A stretch of 64,000 bases of DNA from Flectonema sp. DT1601 (lineage: Eukaryota > Euglenozoa > Diplonemea > Diplonemida > Diplonemidae): the NCBI GenBank assembly GCA_964019425.1, contig OZ025780.1, positions 1,134,001 to 1,198,000 of the forward strand, given 5' to 3'. Below the pieces are notes generated by a model, which did no database searches, had not been told where the DNA came from, and was given only the letters and a program-made list of their open reading frames with translations. The position numbers and the translations under genes are program-made. Shown piece after piece: positions 1-7,658 of the stretch. Positions within the stretch are counted from its first letter, which is position 1. Every line of letters starts with the position of its first letter.

Positions 1-1356
1 TCACGAGCGACTCTCCAGAAGCTGTGAAAACAACGTCAGGAAATCCAGCGTCTGGGAACGTAACCGAAAGTTGCATTTTAACTCGCCTGAGTAACCTACG
101 AAATGTGATGATGAATGGCTTGGAGTATGATGAGATTAATAAATGTTTAAAACATATTTCTTCAAACAAACTTCTTTTTTTAGTCCAACCTACATCCATG
201 ATGTTTAACAAACAACCTGTTATATAACAAAAATACGAGTTTCTCATCTCTTAATAAGTAGAATTGTCGCACATATCGATAAACCTGTTGCGAATGATTT
301 ATAAAATATTTCCAAACGTAACAACAGATAACCCAAGCCACTATCCAATCACCCACTATAACCTAGCCGTCGTTTTCATGCTAGCATATTAATACAACAA
401 GAATTACAAATTTTATTCAGAAAAACAACAATAACTTTGCGCGAGCGAATGCGAGCCTGGATTGGTATCTCTAGGGGTTTGGAAGTTGGTAAGAAGAAAG
501 AAGTTTTTAGAGAACTTGATAGCAGCGGTGGGGATAGAGGCACGCACAGGGCAGCGTCAGGATGCCTCAGGAGGTGTTTTCATAATGCTCTGTGAGGAGC
601 TTCGTGCTGCAGGAAGAAAGGTAAAGGCAACTGAATACCTCCCCGAGGGAAAGGGAAGTGTGGAAAGCTTCTGTGAAAGGCCCGCGGCGCGAGAGCAGGG
701 CCACGTACCCCGGCCCCCGCCGCCCGGGTACGGCGAGCGTTAGCTGGGGCTGATGCTGATCTCTGGTACGACTGCCATCCTTCCACATAAATTATGTGTT
801 CCCTGTTGAATGTTGAAAGTGTTTATCACAAATGCCAAACTAACAATAGTGTTACAAAACCAGACAATTAAAGTCGACTGGTTCCCAAACTAAGAAAGCA
901 AATGGAGAGAGAGAACGCCACAAAGCAGCCGCTAAAGAGTAGTACAACCCGAGATAAATATCTCAAAGCATTCCGAATGCCAGCAAGGGTTGATAGTGAC
1001 GATGATAAAACCTCATATATGAAAAACTCCGGGGATCGGAATTGTCCAAAATATCATCTTAAAACAAGGGCACTTTTTGCAACATACAATAAAAAACAAG
1101 AAATAAATACATGGATTCCAACTTCCTTTATATCACAAATAAAGTAAACACCGCCTTTGAGGTGTTACACCGAAAGGTGACTTCCGATGCTCTTACCAGC
1201 AGACAAGTGAAGTTGATAATCCCACATTGAAAAATAAAAATAGTTAAATGTCGACATTCTTTTTTTAGCCGCGTGAAATCATCTTTTGAACAAGTTTTAT
1301 ATGCTTTGTGTGAATACAAAAAAAAACTTGCATTATTATAATTTTACCTTTCCAAT
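1..1356. other. Gene-free stretch with a GC-rich island
   Basis: I see no convincing gene here; the open frames are short and have no recognisable domain. The stretch is AT-rich except for a GC-rich island at about 660-760, described separately. It lies downstream of the membrane protein at 1357-2067 in the direction of transcription. Confidence 0.6.
679..732. other. Two adjacent GC-rich hairpins
   Basis: A perfect 5-bp stem GGCCC/GGGCC spans 679-702. It is followed at once by a perfect 7-bp stem CGTACCC/GGGTACG spanning 704-732. The base composition is sharply different from the AT-rich surroundings. This could be part of a structured non-coding RNA on either strand, or a foreign or contaminating fragment. 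I could not match it to any known RNA family. Confidence 0.4.
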
Positions 1357-2067
1357 CTAGACCTCGTCAGGTGAGGTGCCCTTGGTCTTTTTGTTGTGCT
1401 TTTCATCCATCGCATCCTCATCGGAATCTGTCTTGCAGCAGAAGCAGTAAACCAAAACAACGACGATAACAACAAAGGCAACACATCCGATCACTATGCC
1501 CGCTATTGCCCCTCCAGACAACTCGTCGTCGTCGTTGCCGTTATCTTCGACGGCGGAAACAGTGACTGCAACTGAGCTTTCATCAAGGGACAATTGGATA
1601 CCTGACCGAACAAAGTTGGTAAATAAAGAAGTTATCGAATTCTTGAAGTCCGTGACAACGTCAGCCGGTGATTTAGAGGTATCACCGCTCAGCTTGATAG
1701 TGTAAGTGTCAGCAGCAAGGGTTTTCGCTTTTCTAGTTGCTGTCCTTGCCGCCTCACAAGTCATGCACGTGCCAGACGACGGGCAGATCTGATTACAGGT
1801 GACATTGTTTGAACCGATTGCAGCTGCCGTTGTGCCGATAATCAAATTCAACTGCCCTACAATGGTCGCTAATTCTCCTGTTGTATCAAATGAAACAAGA
1901 CTCCTTCTGACTGGACCAGACACACCTGATCCTGATGAGGATGAGGAATCGCTGCCTGTGTTCAAAGCATGAACCACATTGAGTCTCTTGCTCCCAACAA
2001 CTTCTGCGAAGACACCAGCAGGTGCGCAAACCGCCAACGTCAACATCATGACTGCAGCAATCTTCAT
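1357..2067 (-). CDS. Putative type I membrane protein, function unknown
   Basis: 236 residues. I chose the ATG at 2067 because it opens a clear signal peptide (MKIAAVMMLTLAVCAPAGVFA) and has an AAAA context; frame upstream of it lacks such a signal. The ectodomain has a short cysteine cluster (CNQICPSSGTCMTC, around residue 90) and an acidic juxtamembrane stretch. One transmembrane helix follows (starting GGAIAGIVIG), then a dicysteine and a short acidic/lysine-rich cytoplasmic tail ending in PDEV. No family is recognised. The architecture suggests a surface receptor or coat protein, but that is inference. The nearest candidate splice acceptor is about 30 nt upstream and is weaker than for its neighbours. 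Confidence 0.7.
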   Translation of the reverse strand: MKIAAVMMLTLAVCAPAGVFAEVVGSKRLNVVHALNTGSDSSSSSGSGVSGPVRRSLVSFDTTGELATIVGQLNLIIGTTAAAIGSNNVTCNQICPSSGTCMTCEAARTATRKAKTLAADTYTIKLSGDTSKSPADVVTDFKNSITSLFTNFVRSGIQLSLDESSVAVTVSAVEDNGNDDDELSGGAIAGIVIGCVAFVVIVVVLVYCFCCKTDSDEDAMDEKHNKKTKGTSPDEV

Positions 2068-2622
2068 TTTTCGATTGGTTTTTGTGTTAAAGTTAACTTT
2101 CGGGGGAAACGTAAAGAGAGATTCAAAAAACATAAAATTGAACCTGATGACCATTATCACTCAACCTTCTAACTGATAACCCTCATCTATCAAACTCAAG
2201 CATGGCCGCGCGAGAGCGCTGCTCTTTTTCGTGGCGTGTTCTTGAGGTGGAAACTGGTATATTAGCAAACTGCGCATACAGGGACACACCAAGACTCACC
2301 TCTTCTCATTGTAAAAAAAATTATTTGAAGGTGCATTTCACAGGCCTCAAAATTGGACCCCCAGTTACACGGTCCACACTTTTTGAGTTTATTCATTCCT
2401 TTGCCGAAATCAGTCAAATCGAGGTTTTTTCGGCCCCGAAATCACATTTTTGGGCCTCATTATTCTAGATAGTAAGCTGGTAAAAAAATAAAAAACTGAT
2501 TACACCAAACAATTACTTTGCTTTCTAAAACAAATCTACTTAAACTTATTTTCTACACACTTCTACTAAGAAGTACTTTCAATACAGGCAAGTTATTTTG
2601 ACAAAAGTTTGAAGTTCAAAGA
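2068..2622. other. Intergenic, no gene seen
   Basis: AT-rich spacer between two membrane-protein genes. It holds only weak inverted-repeat character around 2342-2458 (AGGCCTCAAAA and TTTTTGGGCCT) and no coding signal. Confidence 0.5.
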
Positions 2623-3915
2623 CTATCGATATGACACTGCAACAGGGTATTTAGAGGGTGGTATATTGTGTTGAAAATCATTCAACGGGTTCTCTCTCAC
2701 CGATTGAATCTCGCGAATGGAGTGCCCGGGAGGTCCTTGTGGTCGTCCGGCATCCGGACGGTGATCTATGACATCCCAGTCAGGGTCTTGGTAGTATTCG
2801 GGCTTCTTTGGTTGTGGATCATCTTCTGTCGGAAGGTGCTCGGTTGAATTTGCTTTTAAAACGATGAGATAAATACAGGCCGCAGTTAGTGCAGCAGCTA
2901 GCAAGGAAAGGACAACTATCATCCAATCAGGAACATCATCATCATCTGTGGCTGTAGTTGTTGTGTCCATTGGTGTAGTTGCGTCCACTGGTGTAACAGC
3001 CCCAACTGTTGCACCTCCACCACCTGTTGTTGCTGGTGGAGTAGTGACGGTACCTCCAGCACTCCTCGTACACGTTGTGCTTATCAAAGAAAAATATTGC
3101 TGAGTCGTTCCTGAAGTAACAGTCGTACACTGTCTGGTTGATACCAAATCGAATGCCAACACAGTTGGCTCATATCGCAAAGCTGCAATGCTTCCGAATA
3201 CGGCAGTGCATGCAGCATAAGTGTTATACAGCACCCTGGTAACGTATATCTTCCCTCCACCAGTATCACAATAAGCAGCACCATATCTCGGAGATGCACT
3301 GACAGAGGGGGTTTCCGTGACAGCTCGACAAAGACCATCAGCATTGGGAAATTGCATCGTACTTGACCGGACAAAGCAGGTTTGATCTGGGCTTTGACCA
3401 ATCGTAACAACACCAGCAGGTTGAAGTACTCCACCAGTTGAGGTTCCTGGACTAGTTCCCGACCCCGGTGGAGTTGGAGTAGTTAAAATTGGGGTGCCCG
3501 TTGGAGTTGCTGTCGGTGTAAACGGTGTCGGTGTTGGTGGCGCTGCTGTAATCGCCGAATTTAATGTTGGAGTAGAATCAGCCCTTCCGGGATGTGAAAT
3601 GTCGGTGGTCCTACTGGGCACAGCACCTACTGTCCAAGCACACAAAGGATCTCCCAACTCTTGTCCATTGCTGTATCCATCTCCGTCAGAGTCAGATTCA
3701 CACAAAATTCTCGTCCATGTTCTTCCCTGACTATCAAATAATGTGCCAAACTGGTTTCTCGTCCCTCCACCTGCTGACAATTCATGACCTACTCCTGGCC
3801 ACGCAACGCCCCTATATATTACATTTGCACCATTCGGTATTTGAGCCTGGTAGATCTGCCTGCCACTAACAATTGTTGCTCCAAGCAATGTAGCAATCAG
3901 TAACACTCGATCCAT
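2623..3915 (-). CDS. Temptin-domain type I membrane protein
   Basis: 430 residues from the ATG at 3915, which opens a signal peptide (MDRVLLIATLLGATIVSG). Residues about 20-110 match the temptin-type domain: a GGGTRNQFG segment, then DSDGDGYSNGQELGDP and a paired Cys, an extracellular calcium-binding-like fold seen in molluscan temptin and many protist secreted proteins. A Pro/Thr-rich linker follows (about 120-165), then a second Cys-containing region (about 170-290), an acidic stretch, one transmembrane helix (WMIVVLSLLAAALTAACIYL) and a cytoplasmic tail of about 75 residues rich in Pro, Asp and Arg. A strong pyrimidine tract ending in TTTTAG lies 36 nt before the ATG. Surface adhesion or signalling is plausible; the ligand is unknown. 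Confidence 0.8.
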   Translation of the reverse strand: MDRVLLIATLLGATIVSGRQIYQAQIPNGANVIYRGVAWPGVGHELSAGGGTRNQFGTLFDSQGRTWTRILCESDSDGDGYSNGQELGDPLCAWTVGAVPSRTTDISHPGRADSTPTLNSAITAAPPTPTPFTPTATPTGTPILTTPTPPGSGTSPGTSTGGVLQPAGVVTIGQSPDQTCFVRSSTMQFPNADGLCRAVTETPSVSASPRYGAAYCDTGGGKIYVTRVLYNTYAACTAVFGSIAALRYEPTVLAFDLVSTRQCTTVTSGTTQQYFSLISTTCTRSAGGTVTTPPATTGGGGATVGAVTPVDATTPMDTTTTATDDDDVPDWMIVVLSLLAAALTAACIYLIVLKANSTEHLPTEDDPQPKKPEYYQDPDWDVIDHRPDAGRPQGPPGHSIREIQSVRENPLNDFQHNIPPSKYPVAVSYR

Positions 3916-4233
3916 GATGCAAGCTGTTAGGAATGACTACAATAAATTAACCTAAAAGAAAGAAAAAAAACTCAGTTCGTACGTCGAAGTATATTACTGA
4001 CGGGAGAAAAAGTTATAAAAAGAACAACATTGTTCAAAGTTACCTCTGAAGCACTCGGTCGAAGAAGACTAGATAAACGTCGGTACGTGTAACCAACAAA
4101 ATAATACGACAAGTGTAAAGGTGAATCAGTGAAGTTGCACAGTGACAGGGCGGCTGCTTACTTGACGGGTCACGTTGTTTATGATAACAGCGGTGTAACT
4201 ACAATTCGCGAGGAATTTTGAGTACGCAGAACT

Positions 4234-4644
4234 CTACTTTGCATGTTTATTGTGCCACTTGCTGTCCGATGCACCATTAAGAGCGCCCTTTCTCCAGTTC
4301 ATATCTCTCCAGGGAAGCATTTCACCATGTTTCCAGAATCTGCCCCCGTCGGGGCGTTGGTGGGAGTAAGCGTGAACCTTGTAGAGCAAGGGATGGATTT
4401 TTTTGCCGTATGTGCGCTGGCTTGCAAGCAACCCCCGACTGAGAGAGTCTGATGACGCTTCACTACTTGTAGCAGCGGCGGTTGCGAGACTGCTGTCCTT
4501 TCCCATAATTGGAGTTAACAAAGATTCCATGAACGATCCACTTGATTGCCGCGCGCTCCTCACCTCCAGACCCGTTGCTCTCGAAATTTCGTTTCCCGCA
4601 TCCCTTCCCATTGTTGGGGTCAGCACCTGCGTCATCAGTCCCAT
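4234..4644 (-). CDS. Small protein of unknown function
   Basis: 136 residues from the ATG at 4644, placed 12 nt after a pyrimidine tract ending in TCTCTTAG. The N-terminal half contains two copies of a short motif (QVLTPTMGRD and SLLTPIMGKD) separated by Ser-rich sequence. The C-terminal half is rich in aromatic and basic residues (GKKIHPLLYKVHAYSHQRPD, then several W and K). There is no signal peptide or transmembrane helix and I recognise no family. The internal repeat, the acceptor signal and the same strand as all neighbours argue that it is a real gene. Confidence 0.5.
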   Translation of the reverse strand: MGLMTQVLTPTMGRDAGNEISRATGLEVRSARQSSGSFMESLLTPIMGKDSSLATAAATSSEASSDSLSRGLLASQRTYGKKIHPLLYKVHAYSHQRPDGGRFWKHGEMLPWRDMNWRKGALNGASDSKWHNKHAK

Positions 4645-5292
4645 CTTGTGCTGACCCTAAGAGATAAAATATTTACCCATTAAGTACGGGGGGTCCACTA
4701 CAGTGGTTATTTTGAAATTTTATTTTCGTTAAGGGGGAAACCCCCGGCCTACCCCCTTTCCCCGTTGGCCCTTTTTTCAAAAAAAAGTCAAAAAACCGGT
4801 TTTTACCCCCCGTCCGTAATGGGTTAATTAAATAAAATCAAATGTTAAATAACATTATTTACCAATTGACCGTTATGTTACTTATGAACTTTATTAATTA
4901 GGAAAGTAGTAAACGAGTGAGAGTGGGCAAGTCCTCCCGCATAAGATGACGGAAGTCTCTCAACTCAATACAGATAGAGAACACTTGTCTCGCGTATTTC
5001 TGAAAAAAAATATGATGCGTACGCTTCGAACAATTAGTTCGCTATGTAACTGTTACTATGAATGTATCAATACGAAAAGAGCGCTTCTATTCCAGATGCC
5101 GCCGAGTACTCTGGAAAGGGCAGCGCGCGGGTATCTGCAGCAGTAATGCCAGGAGGCACTGTCAACTGCCGTCGTATTATTCTCAAATATAAGAAATTGG
5201 TGCACTCTTGCAATTTTTAACTTTTTAGAATGAAAATTGCGTAGAATAGGCACAGTGGCCGTCGTGAAGATTTCTTACAATCCAACCTCCTC
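4645..5292. other. Intergenic region containing a MITE
   Basis: This 650-bp spacer holds the short inverted-repeat element described at 4676-4823. The rest is AT-rich with no coding signal that I can support. Confidence 0.5.
4676..4823. mobile_element. piggyBac-like MITE, 148 bp
   Basis: The ends are 19-bp terminal inverted repeats that differ at two positions (left CCCATTAAGTACGGGGGGT at 4676-4694; right, read in reverse, CCCATTACGGACGGGGGGT). The right end abuts TTAA (4824-4827) and the left end abuts TTTA (4672-4675). Termini beginning CCC with a TTAA-type target are the mark of piggyBac-family elements. The interior has no coding capacity and contains further G-run/C-run palindromes, so this is a non-autonomous element. 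Confidence 0.6.
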
Positions 5293-5709
5293 TCATTCTA
5301 ATACATCACATCGGCAAACAGGACACTTGTGCTCCTTCTTAAACCACTTCTTCAATCCTTCGACTTTAAATTTATGTCCACATTTCTTAATTTTCGCAAT
5401 TTGCTCACCAGGTTTGAACTCATCTTGAGAGATAGGATCCGTTTCTTTAGCATCCTTATTGGTAGCACGATTTTCGATTATTGCGTTTGACCACTCGCGA
5501 GGCTGCACTCCTCTTTTGACGTTGTTCTCATCCAAGGCGAGCATCTGCTCATAAGTCATACCAGAGGAACCTGGTCTGGATGCACTTTGGATAGACATCC
5601 TCATCATCAATTCAGTAATTTCCAACGCTGTTTGTGAACGAAATCTCGGGCCCACTCTTTCCTGAGCGTCACTGAATGACATGTTCTCAAAGTCGTTCAG
5701 CGAAATCAT
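5293..5709 (-). CDS. RING-like zinc-finger protein, single-site variant
   Basis: 138 residues. The C-terminal 50 residues read as a RING-type E3 domain: DPISQDEF, a GEQ turn, CGHKF, a tryptophan in KKWF, and CPVCR. Only the second zinc site (Cys and His of CGH, plus the two Cys of CPVC) is kept. The first Cys pair is replaced by D and S, and the following pair by K and G. This one-zinc geometry resembles SP-RING and related RING variants. The N-terminal part is helical and polar. A strong acceptor (TTCTCTTTCTACAG) lies 25 nt before the ATG. Likely a ubiquitin or SUMO ligase; substrates cannot be inferred. Confidence 0.75.
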   Translation of the reverse strand: MISLNDFENMSFSDAQERVGPRFRSQTALEITELMMRMSIQSASRPGSSGMTYEQMLALDENNVKRGVQPREWSNAIIENRATNKDAKETDPISQDEFKPGEQIAKIKKCGHKFKVEGLKKWFKKEHKCPVCRCDVLE

Positions 5710-5785
5710 TGTTGAAACCTGAGTACCACGAGTCCTGTAGAAAGAGAACTTTTTATTGACTTCAGCATCTTATCGGACACTTTCT

Positions 5786-5867
5786 TCAGTTTGCTGAAAC
5801 CTTCACTTGTATGTCATTCATGTGATGAATAACTTCATTCAGTTCGGCAACTGCTTCTTCAAGCACA
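5786..5867 (-). CDS. Possible last exon of a small coiled-coil gene
   Basis: Between the RING gene and the methyltransferase, a minus-strand frame reads LEEAVAELNEVIHHMNDIQV and ends at a TGA (5786-5788). The heptad spacing and codon use look coding. No in-frame ATG opens it, so an upstream exon would be needed; several AG acceptors lie at or just before this segment, but I could not fix the first exon. It may encode a short coiled-coil subunit of a larger complex. The next gene's acceptor lies only about 50 nt downstream. Confidence 0.3.
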
Positions 5868-5970
5868 TAATGACATGAATAGGAAAATGACTTTGAAAAA
5901 ATGATTTTTGTAGCGTAAGTTGAATTTTACCAGTTTATCCGTCGTTACTCATAATTCGCACACAACGACA

Positions 5971-6675
5971 TTACTCAGATTTCACTAATAGATACGCAGA
6001 GTTGAATCCACCGTGGGAGTGTACTGTTGCAGATTTCGACTTCTTTTTGTCAATACTGTGGGTCTCAACATCCCAGTCAAAGTCAGATTCACCATCAGCA
6101 CCGTGAGCATAGGGCAATATAACATCGGGTGCGTTAATCGTAATGAGGAGAAATGATCCTCCAGGTTTGAGAATTCTATAAATCTCTTTAAAATATGAGA
6201 AAACATTTTTATTGCCGAAGGCTTCGGTAGTGTCATCGCACTGAGACAACAAGGCATCAACTGTTCCCTTGTCAAAAACAAAATCATATGAGCAGTCTGG
6301 TGTGGGGAGGTTGCAACAGTCCATTACTTCCCAGTTAATAGTAACGTTTGCGGCTTGGGTACGTCCTTTTGATTTTTTACGATTCTTCACAGACTTTTGC
6401 ATTTCCTCTATCAACCCAGGACAGATATCAATATTAGTGATGACACACTCAAAGTCTTCCCTCCAATGCCCACTGTAACTATCTGAGAATCCAGAGTTAC
6501 CGCATCCCACATGCAGTACGTTCATTCCTTCCTTTTTGGGAACTAATTCAACTAAATGCTGATAACCTTCGTATTCCATAAACCATTCATACCTGCCATT
6601 GCTGCCCTCTCCTTCTGCATAAAAAGTATCCCAAAACTCTGGATGCGCAGGTGACATCTCAGAGGGTGCCTCCAT
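5971..6675 (-). CDS. METTL13-like SAM-dependent methyltransferase
   Basis: 234 residues from the first ATG (6675). The order of motifs fits the class I methyltransferase group that includes METTL13 and EEF1A lysine methyltransferases: an N-terminal FWDTFYAEGEG and YEWFMEYEGY region, motif I VLHVGCGNSGFSD, acidic motif II ITNIDICPGL, a MDCCNLP segment, and the family-typical FDKGTVDALL. LKPGGSFLLIT is the strand 5 motif. Substrate-binding asparagine/aspartate positions are intact. Likely role: protein (possibly elongation factor) lysine methylation in the cytosol. Frame continues upstream without an ATG, so an extra 5' exon cannot be excluded. Confidence 0.75.
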   Translation of the reverse strand: MEAPSEMSPAHPEFWDTFYAEGEGSNGRYEWFMEYEGYQHLVELVPKKEGMNVLHVGCGNSGFSDSYSGHWREDFECVITNIDICPGLIEEMQKSVKNRKKSKGRTQAANVTINWEVMDCCNLPTPDCSYDFVFDKGTVDALLSQCDDTTEAFGNKNVFSYFKEIYRILKPGGSFLLITINAPDVILPYAHGADGESDFDWDVETHSIDKKKSKSATVHSHGGFNSAYLLVKSE

Positions 6676-6942
6676 TGTGACCTGACCGAAGAATGAATAG
6701 TAACTTTCTTTAACCGCTCGCCCTGTCGGCGGACTCAAACCAAACAATTACAAGCAACTGGTCTACTAAAAACTAAAAGAGTAATCTCCTGCAAAGAGAA
6801 CAAAAGACTAAATCAGCGGATGACAGGTCTGGAAAGACCTGCTGTTGGAAGAATCCCAAAATAAGATGAAGCAAATAATAAGATTGCATAAGAAAGTAAA
6901 CAGATGGGTTCATGAATCCTTTTCTTGACATAATAAGGTCTC

Positions 6943-7350
6943 CTAATGTCTGACTATCGAAGATGAGAGGGGAGGAAGGATAGGCAAGGCAGGAAGGCAC
7001 GAATAGTGTTGCGATTTCCCAGATCCTTCACTTCGCAGTAATTTCTTCGACAACGACGATCGCTTCCTGAAAAGCAACGTTCTGTCTTTTGCCAAGTCAA
7101 TGAGTTCTTGCAGCCTGTCTCTACGAGGTGGCGCAGAAGAATCCCACTGAGGCAACCGCTTCGGATTGATGGCGAGGTTAGGCAGTTTCCGCCGCATATT
7201 ATTATAACGCCTTCCAAATGTCCGCTCTTTCGCGATTATTACTTTGTGCTCTTTTGCAAAAATAGGCCAGCGGTCTTGCTTGCCTAAGTTACCAAGAGCT
7301 TCACAGCGCAGGTATTCAGAATCTGAGTCTGAGTCATCGGCTAAGACCAT
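6943..7350 (-). CDS. Small basic protein, unknown function
   Basis: 135 residues from the ATG at 7350, which lies 14 nt after a TTTCTTAACAG acceptor. The sequence starts with an acidic Asp/Ser run, then becomes strongly basic (KEHKVIIAKERTFGRRYNNM, then PKRLPQWD and a Lys/Arg-rich stretch). There is no signal peptide, and I recognise no domain. A GTAAGT donor-like site lies upstream at about 7510, with a second strong acceptor (TTCTCTTTTCTCACAG) at about 7480, so the 5' untranslated region may contain an additional intron. Confidence 0.5.
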   Translation of the reverse strand: MVLADDSDSDSEYLRCEALGNLGKQDRWPIFAKEHKVIIAKERTFGRRYNNMRRKLPNLAINPKRLPQWDSSAPPRRDRLQELIDLAKDRTLLFRKRSSLSKKLLRSEGSGKSQHYSCLPALPILPPLSSSIVRH

Positions 7351-7658
7351 CAATAGCACGGACCCTGTTAAGAAAGAATTTAAATACACAAAATCAATCC
7401 ATCGAGAGACCAGAACAGAGCAAGAGGATTCTTATGGGAATCTGTTATGAAGAAAATCATTGCAGCTACAAAGCAACCTGTGAGAAAAGAGAACATGTCA
7501 AAGTCACTTACTTGGGTCAACTACGAAATAGATGCTACAAAACGTAACGATAAGTTGCAAGTAGCATAAGACGTGTAAATGTAATTGAGAAAAACTCAAT
7601 TGCTCGGAAGTTAACGTAAGCGTCGAAGAGTAGACAGTGAACTCGCAGTTTAGGTTAA
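7351..7658. other. Short intergenic spacer
   Basis: Just over 300 bp between two minus-strand genes. It contains the strong splice acceptor and donor-like sites discussed with the gene at 6943-7350, and no further coding signal. Confidence 0.4.

Noticed and set aside
462-743. Plus-strand frame of 93 residues over the GC-rich island
   Set aside because: No domain, Pro/Arg composition follows from the GC-rich hairpins, and it has no acceptor or conserved context.
735-790. Minus-strand similarity to the U6 snRNA core (CCAGAGA followed by AGCATCAGCCCC)
   Set aside because: The exact ACAGAGA box is not present, there is no matching 3' stem-loop or T-run terminator, and the flanks do not fit U6.
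2068-2160. Longer N-terminus for the protein at 1357-2067
   Set aside because: The extension begins with a non-ATG codon and would bury a clear signal peptide; similar non-ATG extensions were trimmed from several other genes.
7364-7470. A 23-nt intron joining a small hydrophobic upstream frame to the gene at 6943-7350
   Set aside because: The four supported introns are 68 to 120 nt, so a 23-nt intron would be out of character; the AG is better read as a leader acceptor.
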